The notes beneath the pieces are model-generated. The model worked only from the letters and a program-made list of their open reading frames with translations, did not search any database and had not been told where the DNA came from. This document shows, in pieces, positions 44,691 through 53,506 of a stretch of 64,000 bases of DNA (position 1 is its first letter; each line of letters opens with the position of its first letter). Made by a program: the position numbers and the translations under genes. Source of the DNA: Klebsiella quasivariicola. GTDB lineage: Bacteria; Pseudomonadota; Gammaproteobacteria; Enterobacterales; Enterobacteriaceae. The stretch covers positions 4,464,001-4,528,000 of the forward strand of contig NZ_CP022823.1 of NCBI RefSeq assembly GCF_002269255.1. Direction: 5' to 3'.

Positions 44691-47243
44691 TCAGTTGCTG
44701 CCGAACATATCCTTGATCCAGCCCGCCACACCGTCGCTCTTTTCCTGCTGCTTCGGCGGCTGTTGCTGCTGTTGTTGTTGCTGCGGCTGCTGCTGCCCGG
44801 ACTGATTGAACGGGTTGTTCGCTTCCTGCTGCTGCAACTGCTGCTGCTGCATCATCTCGCCCTGACGACACAGCGCATCCGGCTGCGTGGTCCAGACCGG
44901 CAGCGAACGCATACCGCCGCTGCAGACGAAGTTGCCATTACTGTCCACGCCCATGTCGACGACATCTTCCGGCGCCGTCAATACCAGCGGCGTCGGCGTC
45001 TGGTTCGCCAGATAGCGCTGGTAAATCGACATCGCACCGCTGGCGCCGTACAGTTTGGTCGGCTGGTTGTTATCGCGTCCCACCCAGGTGATAGTCACCT
45101 GGCTACCGTCGATGCCGGCGAACCAGGTATCGACGTTATTGTTGGTGGTCCCGGTTTTCCCCGCCAGATGCAGGCCAGGATACTTCGCGCCCAGCTGACG
45201 CCCCGTCCCGCGCTGCACCACCTGCTGCATGGTCCACAGCGTCATGTAAGCCGCCTGGGCAGGCACGGCGCGCTCTGCCTGTGGATAGCTCTGATAGAGC
45301 ACGGTACCATCTTCAGCAATTACTGACCGCAGGGCGGACAGCGGCGCACGGTTACCACCGCTGGCGATCGTCTGGAAGGCCTGGGCCACTTCAATCGGTG
45401 TCAGGTTCAGCGCACCCAGCAGCATCGACGGCACCGCGTTAAGCTGATTCTTCGGCGCCCCCAGCTTCGTCCAGGTATCAACCACCGCCGGCAAGCCCAG
45501 CGCCATCCCGAGGTTAACCGTCGGCACGTTCATCGAGCGGGTCAGGGCATCCACCAGCATGACCTGGCCGCTGAAGCGACGATCGTCGTTCTGCGGCGAC
45601 CACGTCTGGCCGTTGGACAGGCGAATGGTCACCGGCGCATCGGCGATCCAGGTATTCAGGCGATATTGATTCGGCTGGCTCAGCGCGGTCAGATAGGTTG
45701 CTGGCTTAGCCAGAGAACCAATCGACCGGCGGGCCTGCATCGCGCGGTTGTACCCCGCGAACTGTGGCTCCGCGCCGCCGACCATCGCCCGCACTTCGCC
45801 GGTAAAGCGGTCCACCACCACCATGGCGGTTTCCAGATCTGCCAGTTTGCGCTGTTTCTTCAGTACCGGGATCCCTTCGGAGGCCGCTTTTTCCGCCGCA
45901 TCCTGGGCCACCGAGTCGAAGGTAGTGAAGATCTTCACGCCGGAGAGATCTTTGACTTTATCGCCCAGCTTCGCCTGCAGCTCCTGGCGCACCATCTGCA
46001 TAAACGCCGGCTGCGGTGAAATCACCCCACCGCGCGGCTGCACGCCCAGCGGACGGGCGCTCAGCATATCGTACAGCTCCTGGTCGATAACCTGCTGCTG
46101 TTGCAGCAGACGCAGCACCAGATTGCGTCGCTCCAGGGCCAGCTTCGGGTTGCGCCACGGGTTATATACCGAGGCCCCCTTCACCATCCCCACCAGCAGC
46201 GCCTGCTGATCGAGGCTCAGCTCTTCCACCGGACGGCCAAAGTAGTACAGACTGGCCAGCGGGAAGCCGCGAATTTCGTTATCGCCGCTCTGACCGAGGT
46301 ACACCTCGTTCATATACAGCTCAAGGATGCGATCCTTGCTGTAGCGGGCATCGACGATCAGCGCCATATACGCTTCATTGGCTTTACGCCAGTAGGAGCG
46401 TTCGCTGGAGAGGAACAGGTTTTTCACCAGCTGCTGAGTCAGGGTACTCGCCCCCTGCACCGTCCGGCCCGCCGTCAGGTTCGCCAGCACCGCACGGCCG
46501 ATGGAATAGAGGCTGATGCCATCGTGCTCGTAGAAGTGGCGGTCTTCGGTCGCCAGCAGGGTATCCACCAGCAGGTCGGGGAAGCCGCTGCGCTTCACGA
46601 ACAGGCGCTGCTCGCCGTTCGGCGATTGCAGCATGGTGATAAGCCGCGGATCGAGACGGAAGAAACCGAACTGGCGGTTATTATCCATATTCTCGATAGT
46701 TTCCAGATGGTCGCCGTCGAAGGTCAGACGCGCGCGCACCTGCCCTTCTTTACTGTCCGGGAAATCAAACGGACGACGGATCATCTCGATGCTGTTAGCC
46801 TGCACGGTGTATTCGCCCGGACGCGTCATCGCGCTGACCTGACGATACTGGGTGGCGTTCAGCAGACGCACCATTTCGTTTTTGCTGATCTGCATGTCCG
46901 GCTCAAGGTTCACCATCCGGCCATAGACCGCGGCCGGCAGCTCCCAGACTTTACCGTCAATGCGACTGCGGATTTTCTGATCGAGGTAGACGCCATAGGC
47001 GGCAATCAGCACCGCGAAGACAATCCCCAGCTTAACCAGCAGCCACAGCCAGCTGCGCTTCCGACGAGGCTTGCCCCCTTTGCCTTTAGATTTTCGCGGC
47101 ACCGGTTTCTCATCCTCATAATCATCGTCATCATATTCGTCGTCGTAGTCCTCTTCCCGAACCCGGCGACGGGTGACTTTTTGTTTTGCCGGACGTGAGG
47201 GTCTTCCCTTACGTCCGATAGGCTCGCGGTCATCTCCCGCCAT
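44691..47243 (-). CDS. mrcB: Penicillin-binding protein 1b, bifunctional peptidoglycan synthase
   Basis: Class A PBP with glycosyltransferase and transpeptidase activities. It has 850 aa (E. coli 844) from the ATG at 47243, preceded by GGAGAAAAAG. A charged cytoplasmic tail comes first, a membrane helix near 68-90, then the UvrB-domain-2 homologue. The GT51 domain has TEDRHFYEHDGIS near 233-245 and GASTLTQQLVKNLF. The transpeptidase has SIGSLAKP near 510, SMN and GKTGTTNN. The C-terminus is a Gln-rich tail (about 790-835) longer than in E. coli. The codon matching the E. coli PBP1b-gamma start Met46 is GTG (Val48). Confidence 0.97.
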   Translation of the reverse strand: MAGDDREPIGRKGRPSRPAKQKVTRRRVREEDYDDEYDDDDYEDEKPVPRKSKGKGGKPRRKRSWLWLLVKLGIVFAVLIAAYGVYLDQKIRSRIDGKVWELPAAVYGRMVNLEPDMQISKNEMVRLLNATQYRQVSAMTRPGEYTVQANSIEMIRRPFDFPDSKEGQVRARLTFDGDHLETIENMDNNRQFGFFRLDPRLITMLQSPNGEQRLFVKRSGFPDLLVDTLLATEDRHFYEHDGISLYSIGRAVLANLTAGRTVQGASTLTQQLVKNLFLSSERSYWRKANEAYMALIVDARYSKDRILELYMNEVYLGQSGDNEIRGFPLASLYYFGRPVEELSLDQQALLVGMVKGASVYNPWRNPKLALERRNLVLRLLQQQQVIDQELYDMLSARPLGVQPRGGVISPQPAFMQMVRQELQAKLGDKVKDLSGVKIFTTFDSVAQDAAEKAASEGIPVLKKQRKLADLETAMVVVDRFTGEVRAMVGGAEPQFAGYNRAMQARRSIGSLAKPATYLTALSQPNQYRLNTWIADAPVTIRLSNGQTWSPQNDDRRFSGQVMLVDALTRSMNVPTVNLGMALGLPAVVDTWTKLGAPKNQLNAVPSMLLGALNLTPIEVAQAFQTIASGGNRAPLSALRSVIAEDGTVLYQSYPQAERAVPAQAAYMTLWTMQQVVQRGTGRQLGAKYPGLHLAGKTGTTNNNVDTWFAGIDGSQVTITWVGRDNNQPTKLYGASGAMSIYQRYLANQTPTPLVLTAPEDVVDMGVDSNGNFVCSGGMRSLPVWTTQPDALCRQGEMMQQQQLQQQEANNPFNQSGQQQPQQQQQQQQPPKQQEKSDGVAGWIKDMFGSN

Positions 47244-47827
47244 GCTTTTTCTCCGCAACGTTCAGGCGCAAAGGCCTGATTCTCAATACTTCCTCTGTTC
47301 AGAGGAAGAAGAAATCTCTCAAATTAACGTCCAGGCTGCTTATCCTTCGGACGACAACCTGCTGGCTGGCAGAACGCGCCGCCAGCCTTTCAGGGGGTTG
47401 GTTTGCTTCGTGTCACATGATACTAACAATAAAAATTCACCATAAAATCATTGTGTTAAACGCATCATCAGCAGAATAAGTCAGAACATAGCACGTAATG
47501 TTCAGGGCATACAGGATAGCACTAAAATGCGACATTCTTAACCAGCATTTTACCGCCTGCGCACGTAACAAGATGGGAAAGAGTATGTTTTTTAATAACA
47601 TAAAAAACGGCGTGATCCCTTCCGGTCAACGCAGTGGCATCATCCGCGGATGAAAATATATTTTCCCGGGGCCAACGTTTATTATTGAAAGAAGTAAAGT
47701 CGATTAAGCGGCTTTCCGCTGATAAAAATGAGAGGCTGTTAACATTTATGCAGAATAATATTTTATGATGACACCGGGGAAATATTTGTTAAACTAGCGG
47801 CCAGTGATTCATTATTTTGATTACTCT
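47244..47827. other. Long AT-rich divergent spacer between mrcB and pulS
   Basis: About 580 bases with no supported gene. It must hold the mrcB promoter (minus) and the pulS promoter (plus). A weak plus-strand promoter candidate is ATGACA at 47767-47772 and TAAACT near 47789-47794. The base composition is clearly more AT-rich than the flanks, and poly-A/T tracts (47585-47615) are present, which suggests H-NS-type silencing or a junction of acquired DNA. In E. coli this neighbourhood holds hrpB. Confidence 0.5.
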
Positions 47828-48205
47828 ATGATGCGTATTCCGCTTATATTTCCGCTTTGCGTGGTAGCCCTTCTCTCTGGCTGCCAACAAAAACCCGCCT
47901 CAACGCTCAGCCCGGCCATCAGCAGCCAGGCGCAGCTGGAGCAGCTCTCGTCCGTGGCGGCAGGAACGCGCTATCTCAAGAATAAATGTAATCGTAGCGA
48001 TCTCCCCGCCGATGAAACGATATATCGGGCGGCGGTGAATGTCGGTAAAGCGCGCGGATGGGGAAATATTGACGTGGCGACGTTAAGCCAAAATAGCGAC
48101 CGGCTTTACCAACAGCTTTTACAGGACAGCACTCCGGAAGCCACGCAGTGCAGTCAATTTAATCGCCAGCTGGCTCCCTTTATTGCCAGCCTGCGCGGCG
48201 ACTAA
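47828..48205 (+). CDS. pulS: Type II secretion pilotin PulS
   Basis: Small lipoprotein that binds the C-terminal S-domain of secretin PulD and carries it to the outer membrane. It has 125 aa from the ATG at 47828; 47831 and an upstream GTG at 47804 are alternatives, and none has a strong ribosome site. The signal peptide ends in the lipobox ALLSGC, and Gln at +2 predicts outer-membrane sorting. The mature part is helical (ISSQAQLEQLSSVAAGTRYL) with a cysteine pair likely disulfide bonded (NKCNRS and TQCSQF). It is convergent with pulB. Confidence 0.88.
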   Translation: MMRIPLIFPLCVVALLSGCQQKPASTLSPAISSQAQLEQLSSVAAGTRYLKNKCNRSDLPADETIYRAAVNVGKARGWGNIDVATLSQNSDRLYQQLLQDSTPEATQCSQFNRQLAPFIASLRGD

Positions 48206-48243
48206 GCGAAATATCCTCAACGCGCCTGTTATTGTGCGCGCTT

Positions 48244-48807
48244 TTATTCCCCTTTCGGTTCCTCGTCAATTTTTCCGCCGGGCCAGTCCTCCAGCGCCGC
48301 CAGGGTAAAGGTCACGCCGTTGAAGCTGAAGATCGTCACATCCTGCTGGATCTGCTCCACCACCAGATTGGGCAGCGGGGAATCGCCCTCCGACCACGCT
48401 TTGCCGTTTAACACAATGCTGCGTTTTTCCGCCACCGAGGCGTAGACATGGGCGCTGTAGCGCAGAGGCGGCAGCGTATCGCTGTCCACCACCGGCGTCG
48501 CGGGCGCGCTGGGGGTGAGTTTAACCGCCGGTGGCGGCGTTTTTGCCGCGCTATCCTCGGCGGCGGTTAACGGCAGAAGCGCCGCATGGGCTACCGGCAA
48601 GGGCAGCGTTTGCGGCGGTGACGGATGGCGCCACTGCTCGCCGCCAAACCAGCCGAGGGCGATAAATAATCCGGCGTACAGCGGGAGGATCCAGCCAGGG
48701 ATCTGCACCATCCGGCCGCGGATCACCGGCGCGTCAGCCAGCGCCGACGGCGGCTGATGCGCCACCAGCGGCGGGAGCCCTCTTTCACTGTCATCACGAA
48801 CAATCAC
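48244..48807 (-). CDS. pulB: Type II secretion accessory protein PulB (GspB family)
   Basis: Inner-membrane protein with a short cytoplasmic N-terminus, one transmembrane helix (IPGWILPLYAGLFIALGWF, near 37-55), a Pro/Ala-rich periplasmic linker and a C-terminal T2SSB domain (from about residue 120, VLNGKAWSEGDSPLPNLVVE). It has 187 aa from the GTG at 48807, chosen because CAGGAG lies 6 bases upstream. An earlier GTG at 48828 has no ribosome site. GspB relatives support secretin assembly; in the pul system the role is not essential. It lies downstream of pulA. Confidence 0.82.
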   Translation of the reverse strand: MIVRDDSERGLPPLVAHQPPSALADAPVIRGRMVQIPGWILPLYAGLFIALGWFGGEQWRHPSPPQTLPLPVAHAALLPLTAAEDSAAKTPPPAVKLTPSAPATPVVDSDTLPPLRYSAHVYASVAEKRSIVLNGKAWSEGDSPLPNLVVEQIQQDVTIFSFNGVTFTLAALEDWPGGKIDEEPKGE

Positions 48808-48958
48808 AACGGTCTCCTGTTCCCTCACGATAACGAGAAGGCGCCCTTACGGACACCCCAGACTGCTGACAACGTGCAATCTTCAGGGATTGCCCGGCGG
48901 CGCTACGCTTGCGCGGGCCGCCAGTTAACTGCATAACTGTTTGATATTGCAGTCTTTC

Positions 48959-48992
48959 GTAGGCCGGGTAAGGCGTAAGCCGCCACCCGGCA
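48959..48992. repeat. REP element between pulA and pulB
   Basis: TAGGCCGGGTAAGGCGTAAG followed by CCGCCACCCGGC is a typical enterobacterial REP palindrome. It lies downstream of pulA and may stabilise the pulA message 3' end. It differs from the REP targeted by the IS at two positions in the CTTATCC core (CTTACCC and GGCC). Confidence 0.7.
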
Positions 48993-49035
48993 GAAAGGCG
49001 AGCACAATAACGAAACAGGTTTGTCATCAGCCAGA

Positions 49036-49053
49036 GGCGCCCTTACGGGCGCC
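49036..49053. other. Hairpin just after pulA, with a partial copy before pulB
   Basis: GGCGCCC TTAC GGGCGCC is a perfect 7-bp stem 10 bases past the pulA stop. A partial copy (GCGCCCTTACGG) recurs at 48841-48852, just upstream of pulB. The pair may be a duplicated 3' processing or attenuation element flanking the REP. Confidence 0.6.
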
Positions 49054-49063
49054 CCACGTTATG

Positions 49064-52000
49064 TTATTTACTGCTCACCGGCAGGCCAGCGCCCTGCGAT
49101 TCCCCCTGTGGCAGCTCGAGAACAGCGACCGACCAGGCCGGCAGCGTGACCGAGCCGTCAGCGGCAACCTGCACGCCGCTCGCCAGCGAACGGTCGCCTG
49201 CCGCCTGCTGGATGGCGCTCAGCTGCAGCGATGTTCCGGCGAAGTCCTGCAACGTCCGGCTTTCCGGTGCGGCGTTGATCGCCACCACAATGCCGTCGAC
49301 GCGGCTGTCCAGACTGGCCCCAGCCTGCATCCCGTCATCAATGGTCATCACCAGCAGACCGGTTTGCTGATCGGCGCCGGTATTGCGGAAGTCCACGCGC
49401 TTCATCACCGTCGCGCCATCGCCAAGGGTAAACAGCGGGGACGATTTACGCAGCGCGGTCAGCTCCTGATAAAACGCGGTCATCTGCTTGAGCTCCGTTT
49501 CACCCGGAGTAGCCACCGCGTCTTTCACCCGGGCGATAATGTCATAGTTGCTGCCATCATCGCTGCTGCGCGGCATACCCACGTTGTAGTTGTTGTCCTG
49601 CAGGGAGTAATCCACGCGGTTAAACCAGTCACCGGAATCATACGAATCGCGGGTAAAAGATTTAGAGCGCAGCAGCTCTGAGCCCTGCTGGTCAAAGGCG
49701 ATCCCCTGGCCGAGCATCACCGTCGCCAGCGACACCGCCTGCATCCGGACGCGGGTATCGAGATCCGCCTCCTGAGCAGCTTTATAGCTGATCATGTCCC
49801 ACAGCGTTTGGTTGTCGTGTTTTGACACATAGTTCACGACTTCCGTCGGGTCAGCCGCATAGCCGCCAGGCGCGCCGTTATAGTCAATCTCGCTGCCTTT
49901 CTTCACCGCGCCGTCTTTGTCGATCAGCACAAAGTCCGCAAGGTTACCGGCCATGCCCAGACGGGTCAGATCGGCGAGGTGGCGCGCCTGATCGTCGGTC
50001 ATGCTGGTCAGCTCATTCGGCAGGACGCCGGCGCCGCTGCCCACCCCCTGATTCTGGCGCAATGCATCGCCGGAATCGAACGGCCCGCCGCCGCGCACAG
50101 CGTCGCGCAGACGATCGGAGAACGTGCCGATCCCGGTGCCTTTCAGATTGATTTGCGAGGCAATTTCAAAACGATCGCTCTGGTTGGAATCCCAGCCTTC
50201 ACCAAAGAAGTAAATGTCCGGGTTCAGCGCTTTAATGCGCTCCCAGGCCGAGAGGATCTGCGCTTTCGGGTGGTAGCCCATCAGATCGAAGCGGAAGCCA
50301 TCGATCTTATAATCGGTGGTCCATACCGCCAGTGAATCAGCGATCAGCTTGGCGAACATCCGGTGCTCTGGCGCCGAGTCGGAGCAACAGGTGGCCGATT
50401 CCACGCTGCCGGTGGTTTCATTCAGGCGCTGATAGTACCAGGGGACGATCTTATCCAGCACCGAGGTGCGGTCAGTCGGGCCGGCGGCGTTGGTGTGGTT
50501 ATACACCACGTCCATAATAACGTTCATCCCCAGATCCTGCTTGATCGCCTGAATCATGGTGCGGAACTCTTTAATGCGCGCCGTGCCTTCCGGGTCGGTG
50601 GCATACGAACCTTCCGGCACCGTGTAGTGGAACGGATCGTAGCCCCAGTTATAGGAGTCGGTCTGCGCCACCAGCGTATTCAACGCCTGCACCTGCGGGT
50701 TATCCTTGCTGTCGTTCTGCTTCAGCTGAGTCAGCACCTCTTCGACCGTCGAACCGCTGTCGCAATAGCCCGCGAACTCGCTGCTCTTCACCGCGCTGTT
50801 GACCTCACAGAGGCGGCTGAACGGCTGCTGAATATCGGCGACTTTGTCGCTGAACTCATTGACCGTCGCCAGATCGAAGACCGGCAGCAGTTCAATATGG
50901 GTCACCCCTGAATCCGACAGCTTTTTCAGATGCTGGACCATATTGCTCTCCTGGGCGGTGAGCGCCAGATACTTACCGCGCAGTTCGGCAGGTACGGTTT
51001 GATCCCAGGCAGACAGATCGCGAATATGCGATTCATGAATCGTCATTTTCGCCAGATCGGCTTTGGTTTTCTGCGCGTGCGGCATCGTCAGCCCATCCCA
51101 GCCTTCCGGCTTCAGCGCGCTGTCGTTCAGATCGACCACCTGGCTGTACTCTGAGTTGGTCGACAGACTGTGGGCGTAAGGATCGGTTACTTCGTACTGC
51201 TCAACTTTGCGCGACTGCGGGTGGTAGACCGTCATCGCGTAGCGGTAGAAGGCGCCTTTCAGGTCGCTTCCCCCCTGCCAGGACCAGGCGCCGGAGGCGC
51301 TGTCGCGGGTCATCGGATGGCTGGCTACCACTTTCTTGTCGGCGCTGTAGAGCACCAGCTCAACCTGCTGCGCTGTGGGTGCCCAGACGCGGAAGGTTAC
51401 GCCGCCATCGGTTAGCTGGGCGCCGTAGCTCAGCGCCTCGGCGGCGGCGGCATAGGTATCGTCCAGCACGCCGGCGGTCTGCACCTGGGTGGCGGAGCTC
51501 AGGATCCCATCGCTTTCCGCGGCTATCGCCACCGTCTCGCCCTGCAGCAATTCATCGACGTTGACATCATCCGGCAGCTTAAAGGCTGGATAGCTGGCGA
51601 GATGCGGGAAGCGCATGCTTACCTGCTGGCTGATGGTGGTGGGGGTCAGCTTGACATATTTATCGGTAAATTCGCCGTTACTGTCGGCAGCGACTTTACT
51701 GCTGTGACTGTAATAGAGACGCACAATCGGTTTATTTTCCCCGCCCGGCCACAGCAGGGTGGATTTATCAACCCAGTGCGCCTCGGCCAGCGCCACGCCA
51801 AAGGCGGCGCGGAAGGCGTCGGCGCGGGAGTCATAGACCGCGCTGTTGCCGGCGATAACCGATACCGTGCGATCGGTAAAATCACTGAAGGAGACGCGCA
51901 GATCGCTGTCGATAAGCTTATCGGTGCCATCGCGAACGATAACGTTGATACATCCGCTCTCTTTGGTCAGCGGGATCACCCAGTAAGGGCCATATTTGTC

Positions 52001-52357
52001 GCTGCCGGTTGGCGTGGTACTGACATCATTCCAGTCCGCCACCGGTGCGCTCAGCGCATCACAGGTTTCGTTGTTCCATAAATAGAGGTTTTTCGTCGCA
52101 TAGTCGACCGGCGTACTGCTGGTAATACCGGCGATATCGACAAGATGAATGACAGCCTGATTGGCGGAAGCTTGTACCGCTTCACCAGGGACAGCGACAT
52201 CCGGTAAACGGACGACGACATCCTGCGGGTCGGGCGTGCCGGGAGTACCTGGATCGCCAGGTGAGCCAGAGGAAGAGGAAGAGGAAGAGCTGTTATCACA
52301 GCCACTCAATAATACTAACGATCCAAGAAATAGGGCATGACAGGTATATCTGAGCAT
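49064..52357 (-). CDS. pulA: Pullulanase PulA, type II-secreted lipoprotein
   Basis: Debranching enzyme cutting alpha-1,6 links in pullulan and limit dextrins; anchored as a lipoprotein and moved to the cell surface by the Pul secretion system. It has 1097 aa. The lipobox is LLSGC with Asp at +2, an inner-membrane retention (Lol-avoidance) signal. A Ser/Gly/Pro-rich linker follows, then N-terminal carbohydrate-binding domains, a CBM48-like domain (GVTFRVWAPTAQQVEL near 318), and the GH13 core with YNWGYDP, VYNHT, DGFRFDLMG (nucleophile Asp), FFGEGWD (acid Glu) and SKHDNQT. A C-terminal DUF3372 domain closes it. AGGGA precedes the ATG. It is divergent from pulC. Confidence 0.97.
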   Translation of the reverse strand: MLRYTCHALFLGSLVLLSGCDNSSSSSSSSGSPGDPGTPGTPDPQDVVVRLPDVAVPGEAVQASANQAVIHLVDIAGITSSTPVDYATKNLYLWNNETCDALSAPVADWNDVSTTPTGSDKYGPYWVIPLTKESGCINVIVRDGTDKLIDSDLRVSFSDFTDRTVSVIAGNSAVYDSRADAFRAAFGVALAEAHWVDKSTLLWPGGENKPIVRLYYSHSSKVAADSNGEFTDKYVKLTPTTISQQVSMRFPHLASYPAFKLPDDVNVDELLQGETVAIAAESDGILSSATQVQTAGVLDDTYAAAAEALSYGAQLTDGGVTFRVWAPTAQQVELVLYSADKKVVASHPMTRDSASGAWSWQGGSDLKGAFYRYAMTVYHPQSRKVEQYEVTDPYAHSLSTNSEYSQVVDLNDSALKPEGWDGLTMPHAQKTKADLAKMTIHESHIRDLSAWDQTVPAELRGKYLALTAQESNMVQHLKKLSDSGVTHIELLPVFDLATVNEFSDKVADIQQPFSRLCEVNSAVKSSEFAGYCDSGSTVEEVLTQLKQNDSKDNPQVQALNTLVAQTDSYNWGYDPFHYTVPEGSYATDPEGTARIKEFRTMIQAIKQDLGMNVIMDVVYNHTNAAGPTDRTSVLDKIVPWYYQRLNETTGSVESATCCSDSAPEHRMFAKLIADSLAVWTTDYKIDGFRFDLMGYHPKAQILSAWERIKALNPDIYFFGEGWDSNQSDRFEIASQINLKGTGIGTFSDRLRDAVRGGGPFDSGDALRQNQGVGSGAGVLPNELTSMTDDQARHLADLTRLGMAGNLADFVLIDKDGAVKKGSEIDYNGAPGGYAADPTEVVNYVSKHDNQTLWDMISYKAAQEADLDTRVRMQAVSLATVMLGQGIAFDQQGSELLRSKSFTRDSYDSGDWFNRVDYSLQDNNYNVGMPRSSDDGSNYDIIARVKDAVATPGETELKQMTAFYQELTALRKSSPLFTLGDGATVMKRVDFRNTGADQQTGLLVMTIDDGMQAGASLDSRVDGIVVAINAAPESRTLQDFAGTSLQLSAIQQAAGDRSLASGVQVAADGSVTLPAWSVAVLELPQGESQGAGLPVSSK

Positions 52358-52663
52358 TCGATAGTCCCTAATATGCTTATTAAATTATAAAAGGTAAGAA
52401 AGGATGAATATTTTTACAGCGCGCTAATTAGATATTTTTGCTTTCGCAGGTGCAATCATCCCCTGAAAATGAGAGGGGGGCGTAGGAAGCCGGGGGAGTA
52501 AATCAATAAAGGGAATGACGACCGGAAACCGCAAACTGATTATGATTCGCCACGCTTATCGCCATTCTCCGGCAATAAATAATTCAAAAGCCAATAATCA
52601 CCTACCTGTTTCGGTAGGGTATGACGTCAGCGTGCAGAAAAATAAATTTGCAAAGGAATAAAG
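52358..52663. promoter_or_regulatory. pulA/pulC divergent promoter region with MalT-like boxes
   Basis: 306 bases with no gene. Candidate MalT core hexamers (GGATGA-type) occur at 52402-52407 (plus), at 52456-52463 as GGGGATGA on minus, and as the imperfect GGGGGAGTA at 52492-52500. MalT with maltotriose activates pulA and pulC in Klebsiella. A short inverted repeat (ACCTACCTG/TTTCGGTAGGT, 52599-52619) lies closer to pulC. The box assignments are from consensus only. Confidence 0.6.
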
Positions 52664-53506
52664 ATGCCAATTTCTGTGATGAGGTTAACAAATATAAATA
52701 AGGGGATAATTAAATTATTACCTCAAATTGTGACACTCATCATATTAATAACTACCATTCCGCAGCTGGCCAAATTAACCTGGCGCGTGGTATTCCCTGT
52801 CAGTCCTGAGGATATTTCCGCCCTGCCACTAACTGCTTCTCCAGGGGCAGAAGCGGAATTAAAAAGCGTGCGCCCCGTATTTACCCTGTTTGGTCTGGCG
52901 GCAAAAAATATCCCGGCGCCAGCGGAGGCTACCGACCTCAATCAGGTGCCGGTTTCCAGTCTGAAGTTACGCCTTACCGGCCTGCTCGCCAGCAGCAATC
53001 CGGCACGTTCTATCGCCATTATTGAGAAAGGAAAACAGCAAGTTAGCCTTAGCGTCGGCGATACCACCCCGGGATATGATGCGCGGATCGCCGCCATTCT
53101 GCCCGACCGGATTATCGTCAACTATCAGGGGCGCCAGGAGGCCATTTTATTATTTAACGACAGCCGCGCGGCGCCGCCGTCAGCCGCCGCGGTGGCCAGT
53201 CCTCCCCTCGTGAAGCGACTTCGCGAGCAGCCACAAAATATCCTCACTTATTTATCTATTTCGCCCGTGCTCAGTGGCGACAAACTGCAAGGCTATCGCC
53301 TAAACCCAGGCAAAGATGCCTCACTGTTTCGCCAGGCCGGCCTGCAGGAAAATGATTTAGCCATTGCCTTAAATGGCATTGATTTACGCGACCAGGAACA
53401 AGCGCAACAGGCGATGCAACACCTGGCCGAACTGACCGAAATAACGCTAACCGTTGAGCGAGAAGGCCAACGACACGATATTGCTTTCGCGCTGGGGGAT
53501 GAATAA
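52664..53506 (+). CDS. pulC: Type II secretion protein PulC (GspC)
   Basis: Bitopic inner-membrane protein linking the assembly platform to the secretin. It has 280 aa. A transmembrane helix near 18-36 (LLPQIVTLIILITTIPQLA) is followed by the homology-region domain (about 65-165: RPVFTLFGLAAKN, LRLTGLLASSNPARS, IIEKGKQQVSLSVGD) that contacts PulD. A C-terminal PDZ domain (about 185-280: GYRLNPGKDASLFRQAGLQE) implicates substrate recognition. AAAGGAATAAAG precedes the ATG. It is the first gene of pulC-O. Confidence 0.94.
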   Translation: MPISVMRLTNINKGIIKLLPQIVTLIILITTIPQLAKLTWRVVFPVSPEDISALPLTASPGAEAELKSVRPVFTLFGLAAKNIPAPAEATDLNQVPVSSLKLRLTGLLASSNPARSIAIIEKGKQQVSLSVGDTTPGYDARIAAILPDRIIVNYQGRQEAILLFNDSRAAPPSAAAVASPPLVKRLREQPQNILTYLSISPVLSGDKLQGYRLNPGKDASLFRQAGLQENDLAIALNGIDLRDQEQAQQAMQHLAELTEITLTVEREGQRHDIAFALGDE

